Assembly: GCA_003116975.1 (NCBI GenBank)
Contig: BGKB01000040.1
Coordinates: 124,001-188,000 of the forward strand
DNA from: Aurantiochytrium sp. KH105
Lineage: Eukaryota > Sar > Bigyra > Thraustochytrida > Thraustochytriidae
DNA length: 64,000 bases
Direction: 5' to 3'
The notes beneath the pieces were generated by a model. That model saw only the letters and a program-made list of their open reading frames with translations, was not told where the DNA came from and searched no databases. Every line of letters starts with the position of its first letter. The first letter of the stretch is position 1. Both the position numbers and the translations under genes were made by a program. This document shows, in pieces, positions 37,956 to 48,556 of this stretch.

Positions 37956-39545
37956 TCAAGTAAACCAGGTTTTCACGAGATCTTTGTCCCCTAAATACAC
38001 AGCATGATATTGAGAAGGCATGTGGGCATGCAAGAAAGCGGCGTGTCCATCGACGACAATGTCCGCATCGATTGGCCGTTCCTCCGCAGCAGGAACGAGT
38101 TTACGATCCGCATCAAGGTAGTACATGGACCCGAGATGAAACATGCGCACGCATTGGCCCTCCCAGGCCTTTTCGCAGTCCGGGTCGACCTGGTAATGCT
38201 CGTCGAGATCGACGGCTTCGAGCAGGGCGGCTCGCTCCCCGTCCCCAAGAGCAGCCGTACCACGACGCATGGTGCGCCACTTTGTCCAGCGCGAAATGTC
38301 TCCTCTTTTCACAGCCTTTTCGATGCGCTCGAGACGGTGCACAAGTCGGTTGGCGGACCATAGCGAGAGTCGCGGAATAATATCAGGCCCATTGACAAAA
38401 TTGAGAATGGTCGCTCTGCTCAAAAGACCCGAGGCCTCGAATAACTTAGACTGCTCTGTGGGCGGGACAGCGAGCATGGGCGGCGCGCCAAATGCATAGC
38501 AAGTGAGATGTCGCGGAAGCGTCTTGCGCAATGTGAGCTCAAGCGTCACGAGAAGCGCCGTTCCAGCACCGAGCGAATGCCCGCACACACTGAGCTTGTA
38601 GTCGGGAAAACGCTCCGCTGCTTGCTTCATCTCCTCGCCCACCTCGTCGAGAACATTGTGTGCGCTGCGCAGGATTCCGTCGTGCGTGGGAATGTGCTTT
38701 TCCGGCCCATCAACATCGGGAACGCTCACGTACGCGAGGTCGCAAGCCAGGTCCGTAAAGACGTCCGAGATGCTGCTTGTGCCGCGCAAGCACAGAATGA
38801 TGCGCTTGGCTCGGTGATCCGCAATAAGGTACGCCTTGGGCCCGTAGAGACGCTCGCTATGCGATGAAATATGCAAAAAGTCAATTTCTTCCTCGTTGCG
38901 GTTTACATACTTGCAAAAGGCAATGCGGTCCGCTTTGGCCATTGTGTGCGGCGTTACGACAAGCTTTGCGGCCTTGCTGGGCTCGACAAGGCCCATGGCA
39001 CCGAGGAATGCGGCTCCATATGCAGCATTGGCTGCACGAAGGTGAAGCTCGACATCATCAGCGGATGGCAAATGATCGACGCTGGGTTGGTCTTCCTCTG
39101 TCACGTGTTGCGGGGAATGCGAGGCTTTGAGGAGCGTGTCGCCTGCCGCGAGCAGACCCAGGGCGCCCAAATGGGGATGCATGTCGAGTTCGCCGGATCG
39201 CTGAAAGCGAACGAGCTCCACGTGGTCGTGGAGCGTTGAGACGGCAGCGATGGCCTCACGCCATTCCCGCGACACGAAGATGCCAGTCACGTTGCGCGCT
39301 CGCACAAAGGAGGGTCTGCTATGGTACACCGTGGACCCTGCGCGAAGTACGTGCGGGCGGATGCGAGCGCGCAAGGCGCCAAAGGCCGCCAATGTGGCCG
39401 CGCCGACCCCGAGCCCAAAGGGCGCCGCACCGAGCGGTCTCCATTCGAGCTCGCGACGCGCGACAACGTATGCTCCGGCGACACCGGCGCCACTCAGGGC
39501 CAGGCCGGTGCGCCACTGCGTCGCCACGTACCACGCCCAGAGCAT
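37956..39545 (-). CDS. Class 3 lipase (diacylglycerol lipase-like)
   Basis: 529 residues. The nucleophile elbow is GHSLGAG with Ser at about 324. A likely catalytic Asp is in the FVNGPDIIPRLS stretch and a His in HAHMPSQYHAVY near the C-terminus. Upstream, IILCLRGTSSISD holds the oxyanion strand of Lipase_3 proteins. The N-terminus has one or two hydrophobic segments (about residues 10-60), suggesting membrane anchoring, as in DAG lipases. Those enzymes release monoacylglycerol and fatty acids from diacylglycerol. The substrate is inferred. Confidence 0.85.
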   Translation of the reverse strand: MLWAWYVATQWRTGLALSGAGVAGAYVVARRELEWRPLGAAPFGLGVGAATLAAFGALRARIRPHVLRAGSTVYHSRPSFVRARNVTGIFVSREWREAIAAVSTLHDHVELVRFQRSGELDMHPHLGALGLLAAGDTLLKASHSPQHVTEEDQPSVDHLPSADDVELHLRAANAAYGAAFLGAMGLVEPSKAAKLVVTPHTMAKADRIAFCKYVNRNEEEIDFLHISSHSERLYGPKAYLIADHRAKRIILCLRGTSSISDVFTDLACDLAYVSVPDVDGPEKHIPTHDGILRSAHNVLDEVGEEMKQAAERFPDYKLSVCGHSLGAGTALLVTLELTLRKTLPRHLTCYAFGAPPMLAVPPTEQSKLFEASGLLSRATILNFVNGPDIIPRLSLWSANRLVHRLERIEKAVKRGDISRWTKWRTMRRGTAALGDGERAALLEAVDLDEHYQVDPDCEKAWEGQCVRMFHLGSMYYLDADRKLVPAAEERPIDADIVVDGHAAFLHAHMPSQYHAVYLGDKDLVKTWFT

Positions 39546-39853
39546 GTCGGGGCGCGCCGCGCTTGCGGCTCTGCGTCAGAAGGGCGTTCATCGTTTGGCA
39601 GAGCTTCGGGGCGCGCTGGGGGTGTATTATTTATTATCTCTTCTTTTATTTATAGGCCTTACTACCACCTCGCAGTAACCTTCTACTCTTTATCAATCAT
39701 CTGCAGACCCTGCGTCATCATCCCCATCCTCTCTTCGCGAGACATTCGACGTTTGCCCTGGCTGGCTGATCTTTCCAAAAAATAAAGACATATGTCTCGT
39801 CTTGAAAGAATAGTAGAATAAAGGCTCAGCCAGGTGAACGAGGCGCCGCGAGC
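39546..39853. other. Short intergenic spacer
   Basis: About 310 bases between the S49 protease stop and the lipase start, on the same strand. Nothing recognised beyond an AT-rich TATTTATTA stretch near 39627. Confidence 0.55.
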
Positions 39854-41602
39854 TCACAGCGCGAGCGCAGAGGGCGAAGTCGAGACGGCCTGAGGAGCCT
39901 CTGGTGCCGCAGCTCTTGATGTGAAACGGTCCCAAAGATGTGCGGAAACCTTTGCAGCGGACTCGACAAGGTTGTCCGGGAACTTTTTAATGGGACGATC
40001 CTTAATTTCAATAAGGTCGTGACTGGGCGCCAACGCGAGCAAAAATTCGTCGCTGGTCTGGAGTATATCAACGAGCCCCTTCTTCTTACCCTCAATCGCC
40101 AGCCAGGCTTCGCCCGTGGCCACCTCGTCAATCGTGTCGCAAAGGGCCGGACGATTGGCCACAATGTGGTCCTTGAAGACTTGATGAATCTCCTCGAGCT
40201 CCTCGAGCATCTTGAGCTTGGCCGCCTCGGTTACCTCGCCCACTACATCGACTGTTCGCTTGTACTTTCCCGCCGTGAAAACGTAGGTTGCAATATCGTG
40301 TTTTTCCAAAAGCTTTTGCACGTTCGGAACAATGCTTATGACGCCGATAGACCCCACTAACGCAAAGGGGGAGGCGTGGATCTCGTCCGCCATCGCTGCC
40401 ATCATGTAGCCGCCGCTGGCGGCAATCGAGTCCACGCAAACGACCAAACGCATGCCGCGCTTTCGCACGCGTGCTAACTGCGCAGCGGCCAGACCGTACA
40501 TGGTCACCGCACCGCCGCCCGAGGATACAACGACGCACACGGTATCGTGCCGACTGCCCATGACAAGGCACATGGAGATTTGATCGCGCAAAATGTCAAT
40601 GGTGGAAACGTAAATATCGCCATCAAAGACAATCTTGAAAACCGTAGGCCGCCTGCGGTTTTGTACAGCCGTCGTAGTCAGGCCTTTTTCCAAGTCGGCC
40701 TCGACAGCCTTGTCCTCTTTGGTCTGGACCTCCTTGCGGCGCTCCTGGTTCCGTGAGCGCTCCTTTTTCGACTTTTCGCGAAAGGCTTTGTTCCTGTCGC
40801 CGACATAAAAGCGCAAGCCGTCATAGGCGTCAATCTCTGCATTGAATCGGTCATTGAGACGCTTAAAGGACCACTTCTTTGTGTTTGACTTTTGCGAATT
40901 CAACGATGAGCCCTTCTGGCAGCACACGCCGACGGAAATGCAGCACAAAAGAAGCATGACAAAAAAGAGAAAGATTCCTACGGCGAGCAAGACGGTTCCT
41001 GCAATTTCGCTGCCGCTCTTTTCGGTCATGTCGCCGCTCGCTTGTAAGAAGGCGCCGGCGATGAGCGTGGCAAAGCTCACGACGCAGCAACAGACGCAGC
41101 CCGCAACAGCGGCCGCCACCTGGGGATCCACATCCGGTTCCTCTCGCGCATACGAAACGTGTTGAAAGGGAACATAGTCCTCGTTTCCATATTCGTCATC
41201 CGTAAACATCCACGGGGTTGGCTTGCCATCTTTGCCAAGCGCCACACGATGATCTCCGGCTTCTCTGCTTGTGCCTTGCTCTTCGGCAGACGCCGTCGCG
41301 CCATCTGGTTGAAGTCCGTCTTCGGGAGTCTCGTCATGAGCGGCGACTTTGGCGTACGTGTAGCCAAAGTCTAGCGGGCGGTAAACGGCTGCGCGCCGTG
41401 ATGGCTGCCGTTCTCGCGACGTTTCGTCGTCGGCAACGTCCTCTCGGGCGCCCGTTCCTGGGCCAAAGTCATCGTCACTATCTTGGCTAACGCCGCCTTC
41501 CTTGGCGAGCACGCTTGGCGGAGCGCGGACGGGGGCGTCGAGCACGGTTTCGACCTCCTCGCCGACACTCGCGTCCTCCAGCGTGCCCACGGACGAAGAC
41601 AT
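39854..41602 (-). CDS. SppA/SohB-like S49 serine protease with N-terminal membrane segments
   Basis: 582 residues from the ATG at 41602. Residues 1-150 are disordered and acidic. Two hydrophobic segments lie at about 163-186 and 198-227, both rich in Cys (GCVCCCVV, LLLCCISVGVCC). From about 320 to 530 is an S49 peptidase domain with the nucleophile in DSIAASGG (Ser near 396) and the base lysine in the KYKRT stretch about 50 residues later. S49 proteases cleave within or near membranes. In bacteria SohB/SppA digest signal peptides; the substrate here is unknown. It lies on the same strand as the lipase and the E2 gene. Confidence 0.85.
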   Translation of the reverse strand: MSSSVGTLEDASVGEEVETVLDAPVRAPPSVLAKEGGVSQDSDDDFGPGTGAREDVADDETSRERQPSRRAAVYRPLDFGYTYAKVAAHDETPEDGLQPDGATASAEEQGTSREAGDHRVALGKDGKPTPWMFTDDEYGNEDYVPFQHVSYAREEPDVDPQVAAAVAGCVCCCVVSFATLIAGAFLQASGDMTEKSGSEIAGTVLLAVGIFLFFVMLLLCCISVGVCCQKGSSLNSQKSNTKKWSFKRLNDRFNAEIDAYDGLRFYVGDRNKAFREKSKKERSRNQERRKEVQTKEDKAVEADLEKGLTTTAVQNRRRPTVFKIVFDGDIYVSTIDILRDQISMCLVMGSRHDTVCVVVSSGGGAVTMYGLAAAQLARVRKRGMRLVVCVDSIAASGGYMMAAMADEIHASPFALVGSIGVISIVPNVQKLLEKHDIATYVFTAGKYKRTVDVVGEVTEAAKLKMLEELEEIHQVFKDHIVANRPALCDTIDEVATGEAWLAIEGKKKGLVDILQTSDEFLLALAPSHDLIEIKDRPIKKFPDNLVESAAKVSAHLWDRFTSRAAAPEAPQAVSTSPSALAL

Positions 41603-41881
41603 GCTGTTTGTCTCTCCGAAGCTTGTCGTTTTGCGATAGACTTGGTGCAAGAGGAGTTGTTCCTAGGCCTACTACCACTTTCTTGACCACATGGAAAGTA
41701 GAAAAAGGAACGAGGCAGACGACGTGGTGGAAACGCAATGTAGGAGGAAAGGGGGGCGACGCAATTGCGTATATGGCAAGAGACGGGCGAGACAGGGTAG
41801 TCATAGGTAGTTGCATTGTGTTATGTGAAAGAAAAAAAAAAAGGAAGGGCACGAACGGATGCGAGCTGCGGCGACTGCCTT

Positions 41882-42433
41882 TTAGTCGTACATGGACTCG
41901 GCAGAGCGCTGAGTCAGCCTACGGACCTGCCTCTTGTAGGCCTTGATGTCTTCGCGATAGAGCTTTGCGGCATCAATGTTTGCAGGAGAGTCAAGGTTGG
42001 GCTCGTCGTCGGTGAGCATGGAAAGCACGGAGATGAGGACTGCCTCGACGCCGAGAATGGGCCGCCATCTCTCGTCGGCACTCTCCTGCTCGTTAAACTT
42101 GTCTTCCCCTGGAGGGTGCAGAATGGAGATGCAAACCTTGCCATCGGGATACACGTTGGGATGCAGAATAGGAGTGACGAAGCGCATCGTGGGCGGGTTA
42201 TTCGGGTAGTCTGGCGGAAACTCGAGCAAGGCCTTGAAAAAGCCGCCCTCATAGAGCGACCCGTTCGGCCCCATGAACATGCATTCCCAAATGTGGAGCT
42301 GATCCTCGTGCAGACCAATTGAGACGTTGTCAGGGGGAGACTTTTTCAGCTCCGACAGCTGCGACATGAGGTGGTGCTTGGCATACGAAGATAGGTTGCC
42401 GCCCATGGCCGCGCCGGTCGAGGTCTGCGCCAT
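41882..42433 (-). CDS. Ubiquitin-conjugating enzyme E2, UBE2G/UBC7 type
   Basis: 183 residues. E2 enzymes carry ubiquitin on a cysteine and pass it to substrates with E3 ligases. The active-site Cys101 is in HPNVYPDGKVCISIL. Directly after it is an acidic loop of about 13 residues (HPPGEDKFNEQESADERW), which distinguishes the UBE2G1/UBE2G2/UBC7 and CDC34 group. Length and lack of a long tail favour UBE2G/UBC7, the ERAD enzyme. The PxxPP of the E2 fold is present. The chosen start keeps a normal N-terminal helix. Confidence 0.9.
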   Translation of the reverse strand: MAQTSTGAAMGGNLSSYAKHHLMSQLSELKKSPPDNVSIGLHEDQLHIWECMFMGPNGSLYEGGFFKALLEFPPDYPNNPPTMRFVTPILHPNVYPDGKVCISILHPPGEDKFNEQESADERWRPILGVEAVLISVLSMLTDDEPNLDSPANIDAAKLYREDIKAYKRQVRRLTQRSAESMYD

Positions 42434-44455
42434 CTTTCCCTTCTAGCTAGCGCGGGCCCACACGCGCGTACAGCGCTCTCTCTCTCCCCCTCTTCTTGTC
42501 GAGGTTGGAGTGTCTGTTTGCGCGCGAACAAACGGGAGAAAGGGTCGCTGCTATCGAACCGCCCTACCGGCAGTCGACGCTCACGAGGTCTCTGCGCTGT
42601 CCCGCGCCCGCACTGCCCGTGCACACTCGTGCCCGGCGGCTGCGTCGCGCACGTTTCCCCAGGGTCGCGCGCGCTCGCACGGAGTTGGCCTTTGTTTGTT
42701 TGTTTGTTTGTTTGTTTGTTTGCTTGTTTGTTTCTAGCTTGCTTGCTTTCTTTCTTTCTTTCTTTTTCGCGATCGGGCCTCGGCCGTGGAAAAACACTCT
42801 CGCCGCAGGCTGGCTGCCGCGGGGAGGAGCGTGCGGGGCCGAGGGGGCTCGCCGGGCCTCTTGCGTGCTGCCGCGCCTGCGCCTGCGCCTGCGCCTGCTG
42901 CTCGCCAGGGCGCGCCGCGCGTCTCCTGCTGCCGCTGCTGCTGCTGCTGCTCCTGGGCTCCCTCTTTTGCTCGACTGCCAACTTTGCTGCCCTTTGCGGC
43001 CGAGGCTCTGCGAAGTGCGCTATAGCGCCGCGCAAGTAGGTTATGGAGCGTTGCCCTACTGTGCGAAGCCGCGGCGGTTGGGCAGCCCTAGCGTACGGAA
43101 GGTCGAGTATATCATCGATTGGTAATCGAGGATCCGTGGCAGAAACTCCGAGGGTCGAGAAGCGGAGAGCGAGCTTCGAAGCGGAGCTCGCGAAGCTCGC
43201 AGGTATAATAACGATCCCGGTTCGTTTGGACGCTCGCCTAGCATGTCATCATGATTTGCAGTTGTTAGGCCTAGGCTGTTCGTTCGAAAGCACTATCATC
43301 CGCTTATGCACTATACCTATGGTCCGCGACAACAAGGCCTCGTGGCGGCCACTTTGTCGCTTTCTGCGAGTCACTAATCACCCTACAACACACTCTCTCA
43401 CACCAAAGCAAAGGCCTTGATCTCTGACACTAGCGCCGTGTCTTCTTACGTATGACGACGATGATATCCAGGACCGGCCCCGATGCCCGCTCCTCCCGCC
43501 TCCGAAGAACCGAGTCGCGCCGGCAGTGCTGGCAAGTGCGGCTGCGCGATCCCGGTCTCCTGCCCCAAGCCAGGCCTCGCGGCACGGTGCGGGTGGATTG
43601 GCTGCCTCGCTCTCGCCTCGACGGCATCGAAGCCGCGTCTCGTCTCGTCTCGGTGCGAGGCAATGGCGATTCCACAGTCGAGAAAGGGCGCAAACCCGAT
43701 AGACAAGTTGGGGTTTGCTGCTGTTGCCAAGCGCGAGAAACAATCGATCAATCAGTCAATCAATCAATCAAACAAACTTGCAGAAAGAAGCGGCGCTGCA
43801 AAGTCCAAACCCCGCGCGAACTTGCGCCAGGCAGGCAGGCAGAGGCAAGGCAGAGGCAGCAGCCCCGCTCGCCGCGACCGCCCAGGCCCGCGCGCGCCCG
43901 CCCGCCCGACTGCCCGCCCGCGCGCGAGCGCCCGCCCGTACGTACGTTCGTCATCCATGCGTGCTCTGCGCGTCGCGAGCCTCGTCAGGCGGGGCCGAGT
44001 CCGAGAGAGAGAAGCGACGCGCGTTCCGAGCTGCGTCCTCCTCAAGCTCGGCCCCGACCCCGACCTCGACCCCGACCCCGGCCTCGGCGGCGGCGACGAC
44101 ACGGCGCCCGCGCCGCGCTGCGTCGTGCCGCCCGAGGCCCGGAGGCGAGGAACGCGGAGAAGAAAGGAAAGAAGGGAAAGCCCGGGGGAGGAGGAGTGAC
44201 GTGCACCTGGCCAAGAGCGAGGAGGAGAAGCTCAGCATGGAGGTCGACGAGGCGCGGCCTCTGGCTTCTCTGGCTGCTGAGCTAGGCTGGCTGGCCGCTC
44301 GCGCGCTCGACCGCGCGTCGGGGGATGCGAAGAGCTTGCGAGGAGTGAAGGAATGGAAGAACGAATGAACTGACGAAAAGAACTCGTACGTTTGCTCGTG
44401 TGCAAATGGGAAAATTTGGTTTCGCGCAGCGTTGTGAGCAGGACCCCGGCAAAAG
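42434..44455. other. 2-kb divergent intergenic region rich in simple repeats
   Basis: Between the E2 and Rab genes. It has a TTTG tract at about 42690-42735, a TTTC tract at about 42745-42768, CTG/CTGC runs at about 42925-42955, a CAGG tract near 43828-43845 and CCCGC-rich sequence near 43890-43935. Long open frames here reflect GC bias and no recognisable protein is seen. It probably contains two promoters. Confidence 0.6.
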
Positions 44456-45224
44456 ATGTCCGGCTCGGTCAAACGCGACTATGACTACTTGTTCAAGGTA
44501 AGTGAGAGTAGTAAACCGGAGCGCCGTGCAAGGGAAACAAGACGATAAAAAACGCACAACGGGGGAGAAGATAAGGAAAAACAAAAAGGGGAAAGACAAA
44601 CTAACTTTGACCCGGACACGCACTTTTCCTTTCATCCAAATCTAGCTGGTCCTGATCGGGGATAGCGGCGTGGGAAAGTCATGTCTGCTGCTCCGATTCG
44701 CAGACGACAGCTTTACAGAGTCGTACATTAGCACGATTGGCGTAGACTTCCGGTTCCGAACCGTCCGGGTGGATGACAAATACGTCAAGCTGCAAATCTG
44801 GGATACTGCTGGCCAGGAACGCTTCCGCACCATCACCAGCGCGTACTACCGGGGCGCAGACGGAATCATTATGGTGTACGATGTTACAAACCAAGAATCA
44901 TTCGACCATGTACAAGACTGGCTGCAAGAAGTCAACCGATACTCGAACGAAGGCACGTGTAAATTGCTCATTGGCAACAAGAGCGACCGCGAGGACAAGA
45001 AAATTTCCACGCAGCAAGGCGAAGAGTTTGCCCAAAAGCTCGGCATGCCTTTTCTCGAGACCAGCGCCAAGACAGCCTCCAACGTTGAGGCCGCCTTTTT
45101 GGCCATGGCTGCCGAGCTGATCAAGGCGCGTGACGAGGCCGGCGCCGGCGCCGGTGGGCCGGAGCCGCGAAACGTCGTCATTGGGGACACTGGCGATGAC
45201 GGCAAGGGCGGTTGCTGCAAGTAA
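44456..45224 (+). CDS. Rab1/Ypt1-type small GTPase (two exons)
   Basis: 206 residues in two exons (44456-44497 and 44646-45224). Rab1 controls ER-to-Golgi vesicle tethering. All GTPase boxes are clear: GDSGVGKS (19-26), the Rab-specific STIGVDF effector stretch (43-49), WDTAGQE (66-72), NKSD (125-128) and ETSAK (152-156). The C-terminus ends GGCCK, a double-cysteine geranylgeranylation site. The first exon encodes [14 protein letters not shown]. Rab8 is a close relative, but the [15 protein letters not shown] stretch and length favour Rab1. Confidence 0.95.
44498..44645 (+). other. Spliceosomal intron of the Rab gene
   Basis: 148 bases with donor GTAAGT and acceptor CTAG, in phase 0 between LFK and LVLIGDSG. 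It is the only clear intron in the window's core genes and sets the local splice-site standard. Confidence 0.9.
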
Positions 45225-45720
45225 ATTCCTTGATCGATGATCTTCCTTTTTCACCTCTTTTTGCATCTGCTGCCGGCCTGCCCACCCAAGACACATGACA
45301 AAGAACCTAGCGTCCGCTGCCAGCGATGACGCAAAGGAGGCTCGCCGCCTGGGCATCTTTCGTGAAGCTAAATGAGGAAAGTCAAGCTTGTTTCACATTT
45401 CAATTCTTCTCAGCATCTGGGTGGCTGTTGTGCTATTGTAAAAAGTACTGTCGAAGGCAACAAAAGAGCGATGAAACAGCGACACCGCCTGCTTCTCTTT
45501 GTCGTCGACACCCTTCTTGTCTCACCAACGTCGTCTATAGAATTGTGCGCGCGTGTGCAACCTGCACACGCGCAAATTCCATATGAGCTCTGCTTCTGGT
45601 GTCGTCAGACTTGCGCGAGTAAAAGGATGACACGCGCAGCTTCTTCCTCGCCATTCATAGGAGCTCTACTCTTGAATATCTTCGTCCCGCCCACGACATC
45701 TGTTTTCCATGTCCACCACT
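45225..45720. other. Intergenic between convergent genes
   Basis: About 500 bases after the Rab stop. No gene, repeat or RNA recognised. The stretch should hold the 3' ends of both transcripts. Confidence 0.55.
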
Positions 45721-47511
45721 CTACACGCTGGAAGTATCATTGTATAGCTCTCGCAAACTTGCCTCGGCACTGCTCGAATAAGACTTCCCATCCTCGTAAT
45801 CTGCGTCAACCTCGTCCTCCTCCTCATCATCATCATTGCCATCGATGTCCTTCTTTATTCCGCTGCTTTGACGTCCCTTGCGTTTTCCCTTGTTTCGAGT
45901 CTTGGACGCCGCGTCGGGGCCAGGGCCAGAATTATCATTTGCCTCCTCCTTTTCACTGTCCTGGGCGCCTTCATCTTTGAACATTTGCGCCGCAAGCGCA
46001 CGATAGTCGACTTTCGGTCGCTGACGCTTAAAGTCAAGCACCAGTGAGGACTCTTGGGCATCCATCGCGTCGTCTTCCTCGTCGCTTTCAGCCTCGTCCA
46101 GCTCTTCTTCATCATCAGTATCAAACGACTCATCGGAAGACGAACCTTCCGAGTTGAAAGAGTGCGTGTCCCATGCAGCCTTGGCTGCAACCTTGGGTTT
46201 GCGGATGCGCCGCCCACTTCGCCGCGACCGCTTGGCATCAATGGTCTCTGCTTCAGCGGCGTCGAGCTTGGCCAACTCAGCCATCGTAAAGGAAGGAGGA
46301 TACACCTCCCGCCAGTCGTCAAAGTCCGTGTCGAACACTGCATTAATCTCATTCAAACCCTCGAGCATGCACGTGCAACGACGGCAAAACCAGTCGTCGT
46401 CGTCTTCTTTGAGCTCCTCGTCCGAAATGACCGGATCGCAGCAGGCCTGATGAAACGCTTTGTTGCAGCCCGCAAGGTCGCACATGACGATATCATTCGT
46501 TTCGTCGTTCGAATCGCCACCATGGCATTTGGAGCACAGGATATGCTCAAAGGAGAGGCCGTCGTCATCAGGCTCGCGTAGAGCGGCTTCTTGCTTGGCG
46601 TCTTCTCCCTCCATAAGGTCACGAAGCAGCGCGTGGATCTTGGCTTTGATAGCCACCACTTTGCGCCGCGCAGCCGCGAGCTCCTTCTCGGGCCGCATCT
46701 TTTCCAGGTTCGCGCTTCGCCACCCTTCGCGCTCGTACGTCTCGAGCATAGTGTGCTCAAAGCTGATCTGCCTCAGGGCGTCGCGTAGGCGCACAAAAAA
46801 GGGACGCCATGTCAGGCTCTGCTTGATTTCTTGCAAAAGACTGCGTTTCGGCCCTTTCTTCTTCTCCGTCGGCGCCACACCGCCCGGTCCAGAAGACAAG
46901 GAGGAAGACGATGAAGAAGTTGACGACACTTGCGTCGCTCCCAACGCTGTCTGCAACGGTGGCGAGGGTACCTGCTCGGCCCCAGACTCTTGATGTAGGG
47001 TAGCGTCATCATCAAGGTCTGATTTAGGAACCACGGCGCTCGTCATCATAGCTTCATGAGACGGGCTGAAAATTCCTTCGCGTTTCGTGAGCCAGCTGTC
47101 GCCATCTACACGGATCTTTTTCCGCCGCAGCCGCATCGGTGAGGCGTCCTCGTTTTCTGTGCGCTTTGGCCCCTTGCGCCCTGGTCCCGTCTTGACCATA
47201 ATTTCCGTTTTCTTCTTGTCTTCGAGGGGTTGCTCCTTGCTTCGTCCCCGTCGAGTCTCTCGCTCCGTCCCCATCTTCACGTCTTCCTGCGTGTCGTGCG
47301 CTGCCGTTCTCTGCTCGCTTGTTCGTCGTGCGTCATGACGGTTTGGGCTCGCCATGCGACCATTCTCCTTCTTCATCAACTTCTTCTTCTTCGGGTCGAG
47401 GCGCTGCTTTTTTTCCTCTTGGACCTGCTGCGGCTCCTGCTTCAAGTTCTGCTGCACTCTCTTGGGCATCGTTCGACGCGTGGTCTGCCGCGAGCTCGCC
47501 TTGCCTGCCAT
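45721..47511 (-). CDS. HAT3.1/PRH-like PHD-finger protein without homeodomain
   Basis: 596 residues. A PHD finger is at about 325-382, with CSKCHGG, then DIVMCDLAGCNKAFHQACCDP and WFCRRCTC. Just before it is the helical stretch YEREGWRSANLEKMRPEKEL (about 260-280), which in plant HAT3.1 and PRH proteins precedes the PHD. After the PHD comes the acidic region typical of that family. The homeodomain of HAT3.1 is not seen. N- and C-termini are disordered and rich in Lys/Glu/Ser. A chromatin-reader role is inferred from the family. Convergent with the Rab gene. Confidence 0.75.
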   Translation of the reverse strand: MAGKASSRQTTRRTMPKRVQQNLKQEPQQVQEEKKQRLDPKKKKLMKKENGRMASPNRHDARRTSEQRTAAHDTQEDVKMGTERETRRGRSKEQPLEDKKKTEIMVKTGPGRKGPKRTENEDASPMRLRRKKIRVDGDSWLTKREGIFSPSHEAMMTSAVVPKSDLDDDATLHQESGAEQVPSPPLQTALGATQVSSTSSSSSSLSSGPGGVAPTEKKKGPKRSLLQEIKQSLTWRPFFVRLRDALRQISFEHTMLETYEREGWRSANLEKMRPEKELAAARRKVVAIKAKIHALLRDLMEGEDAKQEAALREPDDDGLSFEHILCSKCHGGDSNDETNDIVMCDLAGCNKAFHQACCDPVISDEELKEDDDDWFCRRCTCMLEGLNEINAVFDTDFDDWREVYPPSFTMAELAKLDAAEAETIDAKRSRRSGRRIRKPKVAAKAAWDTHSFNSEGSSSDESFDTDDEEELDEAESDEEDDAMDAQESSLVLDFKRQRPKVDYRALAAQMFKDEGAQDSEKEEANDNSGPGPDAASKTRNKGKRKGRQSSGIKKDIDGNDDDEEEDEVDADYEDGKSYSSSAEASLRELYNDTSSV

Positions 47512-48016
47512 CGTCTTGCAAGAGCCTCGGCTCTTTTACTCCTGGATTGCGCGATTGGAACTGGCATCCGACCGCCGCTGACAACAATCATTGCCATAGA
47601 TGAACGAGCGACTACAAATTCGCGCTGGCTGCTCCGGAAGAGAGGGGACATCAAAACGAACGGAGGAGGTTTTAAGCACTGACAGAAAGGATGGTGGACG
47701 TTCAAGATGGGGTGAGAAACCAAGAAAGGACGAGTAAATTAGAAGAAGAAGAAGAAGAAGAAGAAGAAGAAGGAGAAGAAGAAGAAGTACGACAGCGATA
47801 TTCGACTTTGCAATGTCATCCGATGCTTTTATTCTTTCTTTCTTTCTTCCTCGTTTGTTTCCAATTGTTTGTTTCGTTGTAAAGGATCAATCCGGTGGCT
47901 ACACACCTCCATTACAAAGAAACGTAACGCGGAGAATAAATCTTAGATAGAATAATAGGAGAAAAAAATCGTACATGGTCATGAGCGCAAGGGATCAGCG
48001 GCTTCGTTCGGTCGTC
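47512..48016. other. Intergenic with GAA tract
   Basis: About 500 bases upstream of the PHD gene and downstream of the AIRIM-like gene. A GAA tract lies at about 47741-47788 and a TTTC tract near 47833-47850. No gene. Confidence 0.6.
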
Positions 48017-48556
48017 TCAAGTAACCATGGACACAGCCGCAGCAGCCGAAGTAGCAGCGCTGGGGCCGTTCCACGCACGTCGAAGGTCGATAAAGCGATC
48101 AGAGCCCTCTACAAGTACAGCTGCTTCAAGCAGCTGCTTCTTGCGCCAATACTCCTGACCTAGCCAGTACGTCATGGCCTGAGCAGCTTCATCAGTTGCA
48201 GCAAAGGGCTGCAACTGCTTCCAAACGACCTCGAGCTCCTCTACGCAAAAACGAAGCTGCTCGAGGGTCTCCTCTGCACGGCGGACAAGCGCTGCCACGA
48301 GTTTTGGCAAAAGCTCTGCGTAAATATCCACATCGCTCGATGCATGGTCTACACCTGCACCTGCACCTGCACCTGCACTGTTGTCCGCTGTAGCAGGTCG
48401 CGCAAAAGGCCCCGGCAGCGGCAGTCCGAGGTCCTGGTACCTGCGCGCCGTCTCGAGGCGCTGCAGCACCGCCACGAGCGAGTCGAGGAGCTGCGACCCG
48501 CGCATCTCCACTCCATTGAAGCGCTCTCGGAGCCTGCTGACTGCGCGCGAGCTCAT
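48017..48556 (-). CDS. AIRIM (C1orf109)-like protein, tentative
   Basis: 179 residues from the ATG at 48556 (MSSRAVSRLRERF); the frame is open further upstream but that part reads as leader. It is helical throughout. The C-terminal stretch AMTYWLGQEYWRKKQLL, then FIDLRRAW, resembles the end of human C1orf109/AIRIM, a ribosome-biogenesis and chaperone-associated protein. There is an Ala/Gly repeat (AGAGAGAG) in the middle encoded by a CACCTG-type repeat. The match is by eye only. It is divergent from the NCA2-like gene with 200 bases between ATGs. Confidence 0.45.
   Translation of the reverse strand: MSSRAVSRLRERFNGVEMRGSQLLDSLVAVLQRLETARRYQDLGLPLPGPFARPATADNSAGAGAGAGVDHASSDVDIYAELLPKLVAALVRRAEETLEQLRFCVEELEVVWKQLQPFAATDEAAQAMTYWLGQEYWRKKQLLEAAVLVEGSDRFIDLRRAWNGPSAATSAAAAVSMVT

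Noticed and set aside
43452-44368. Long plus-strand open frames between the E2 and Rab genes
   Set aside because: Arg/Pro/Ala-rich translations from GC-rich repeat sequence, in several overlapping frames, without any domain.
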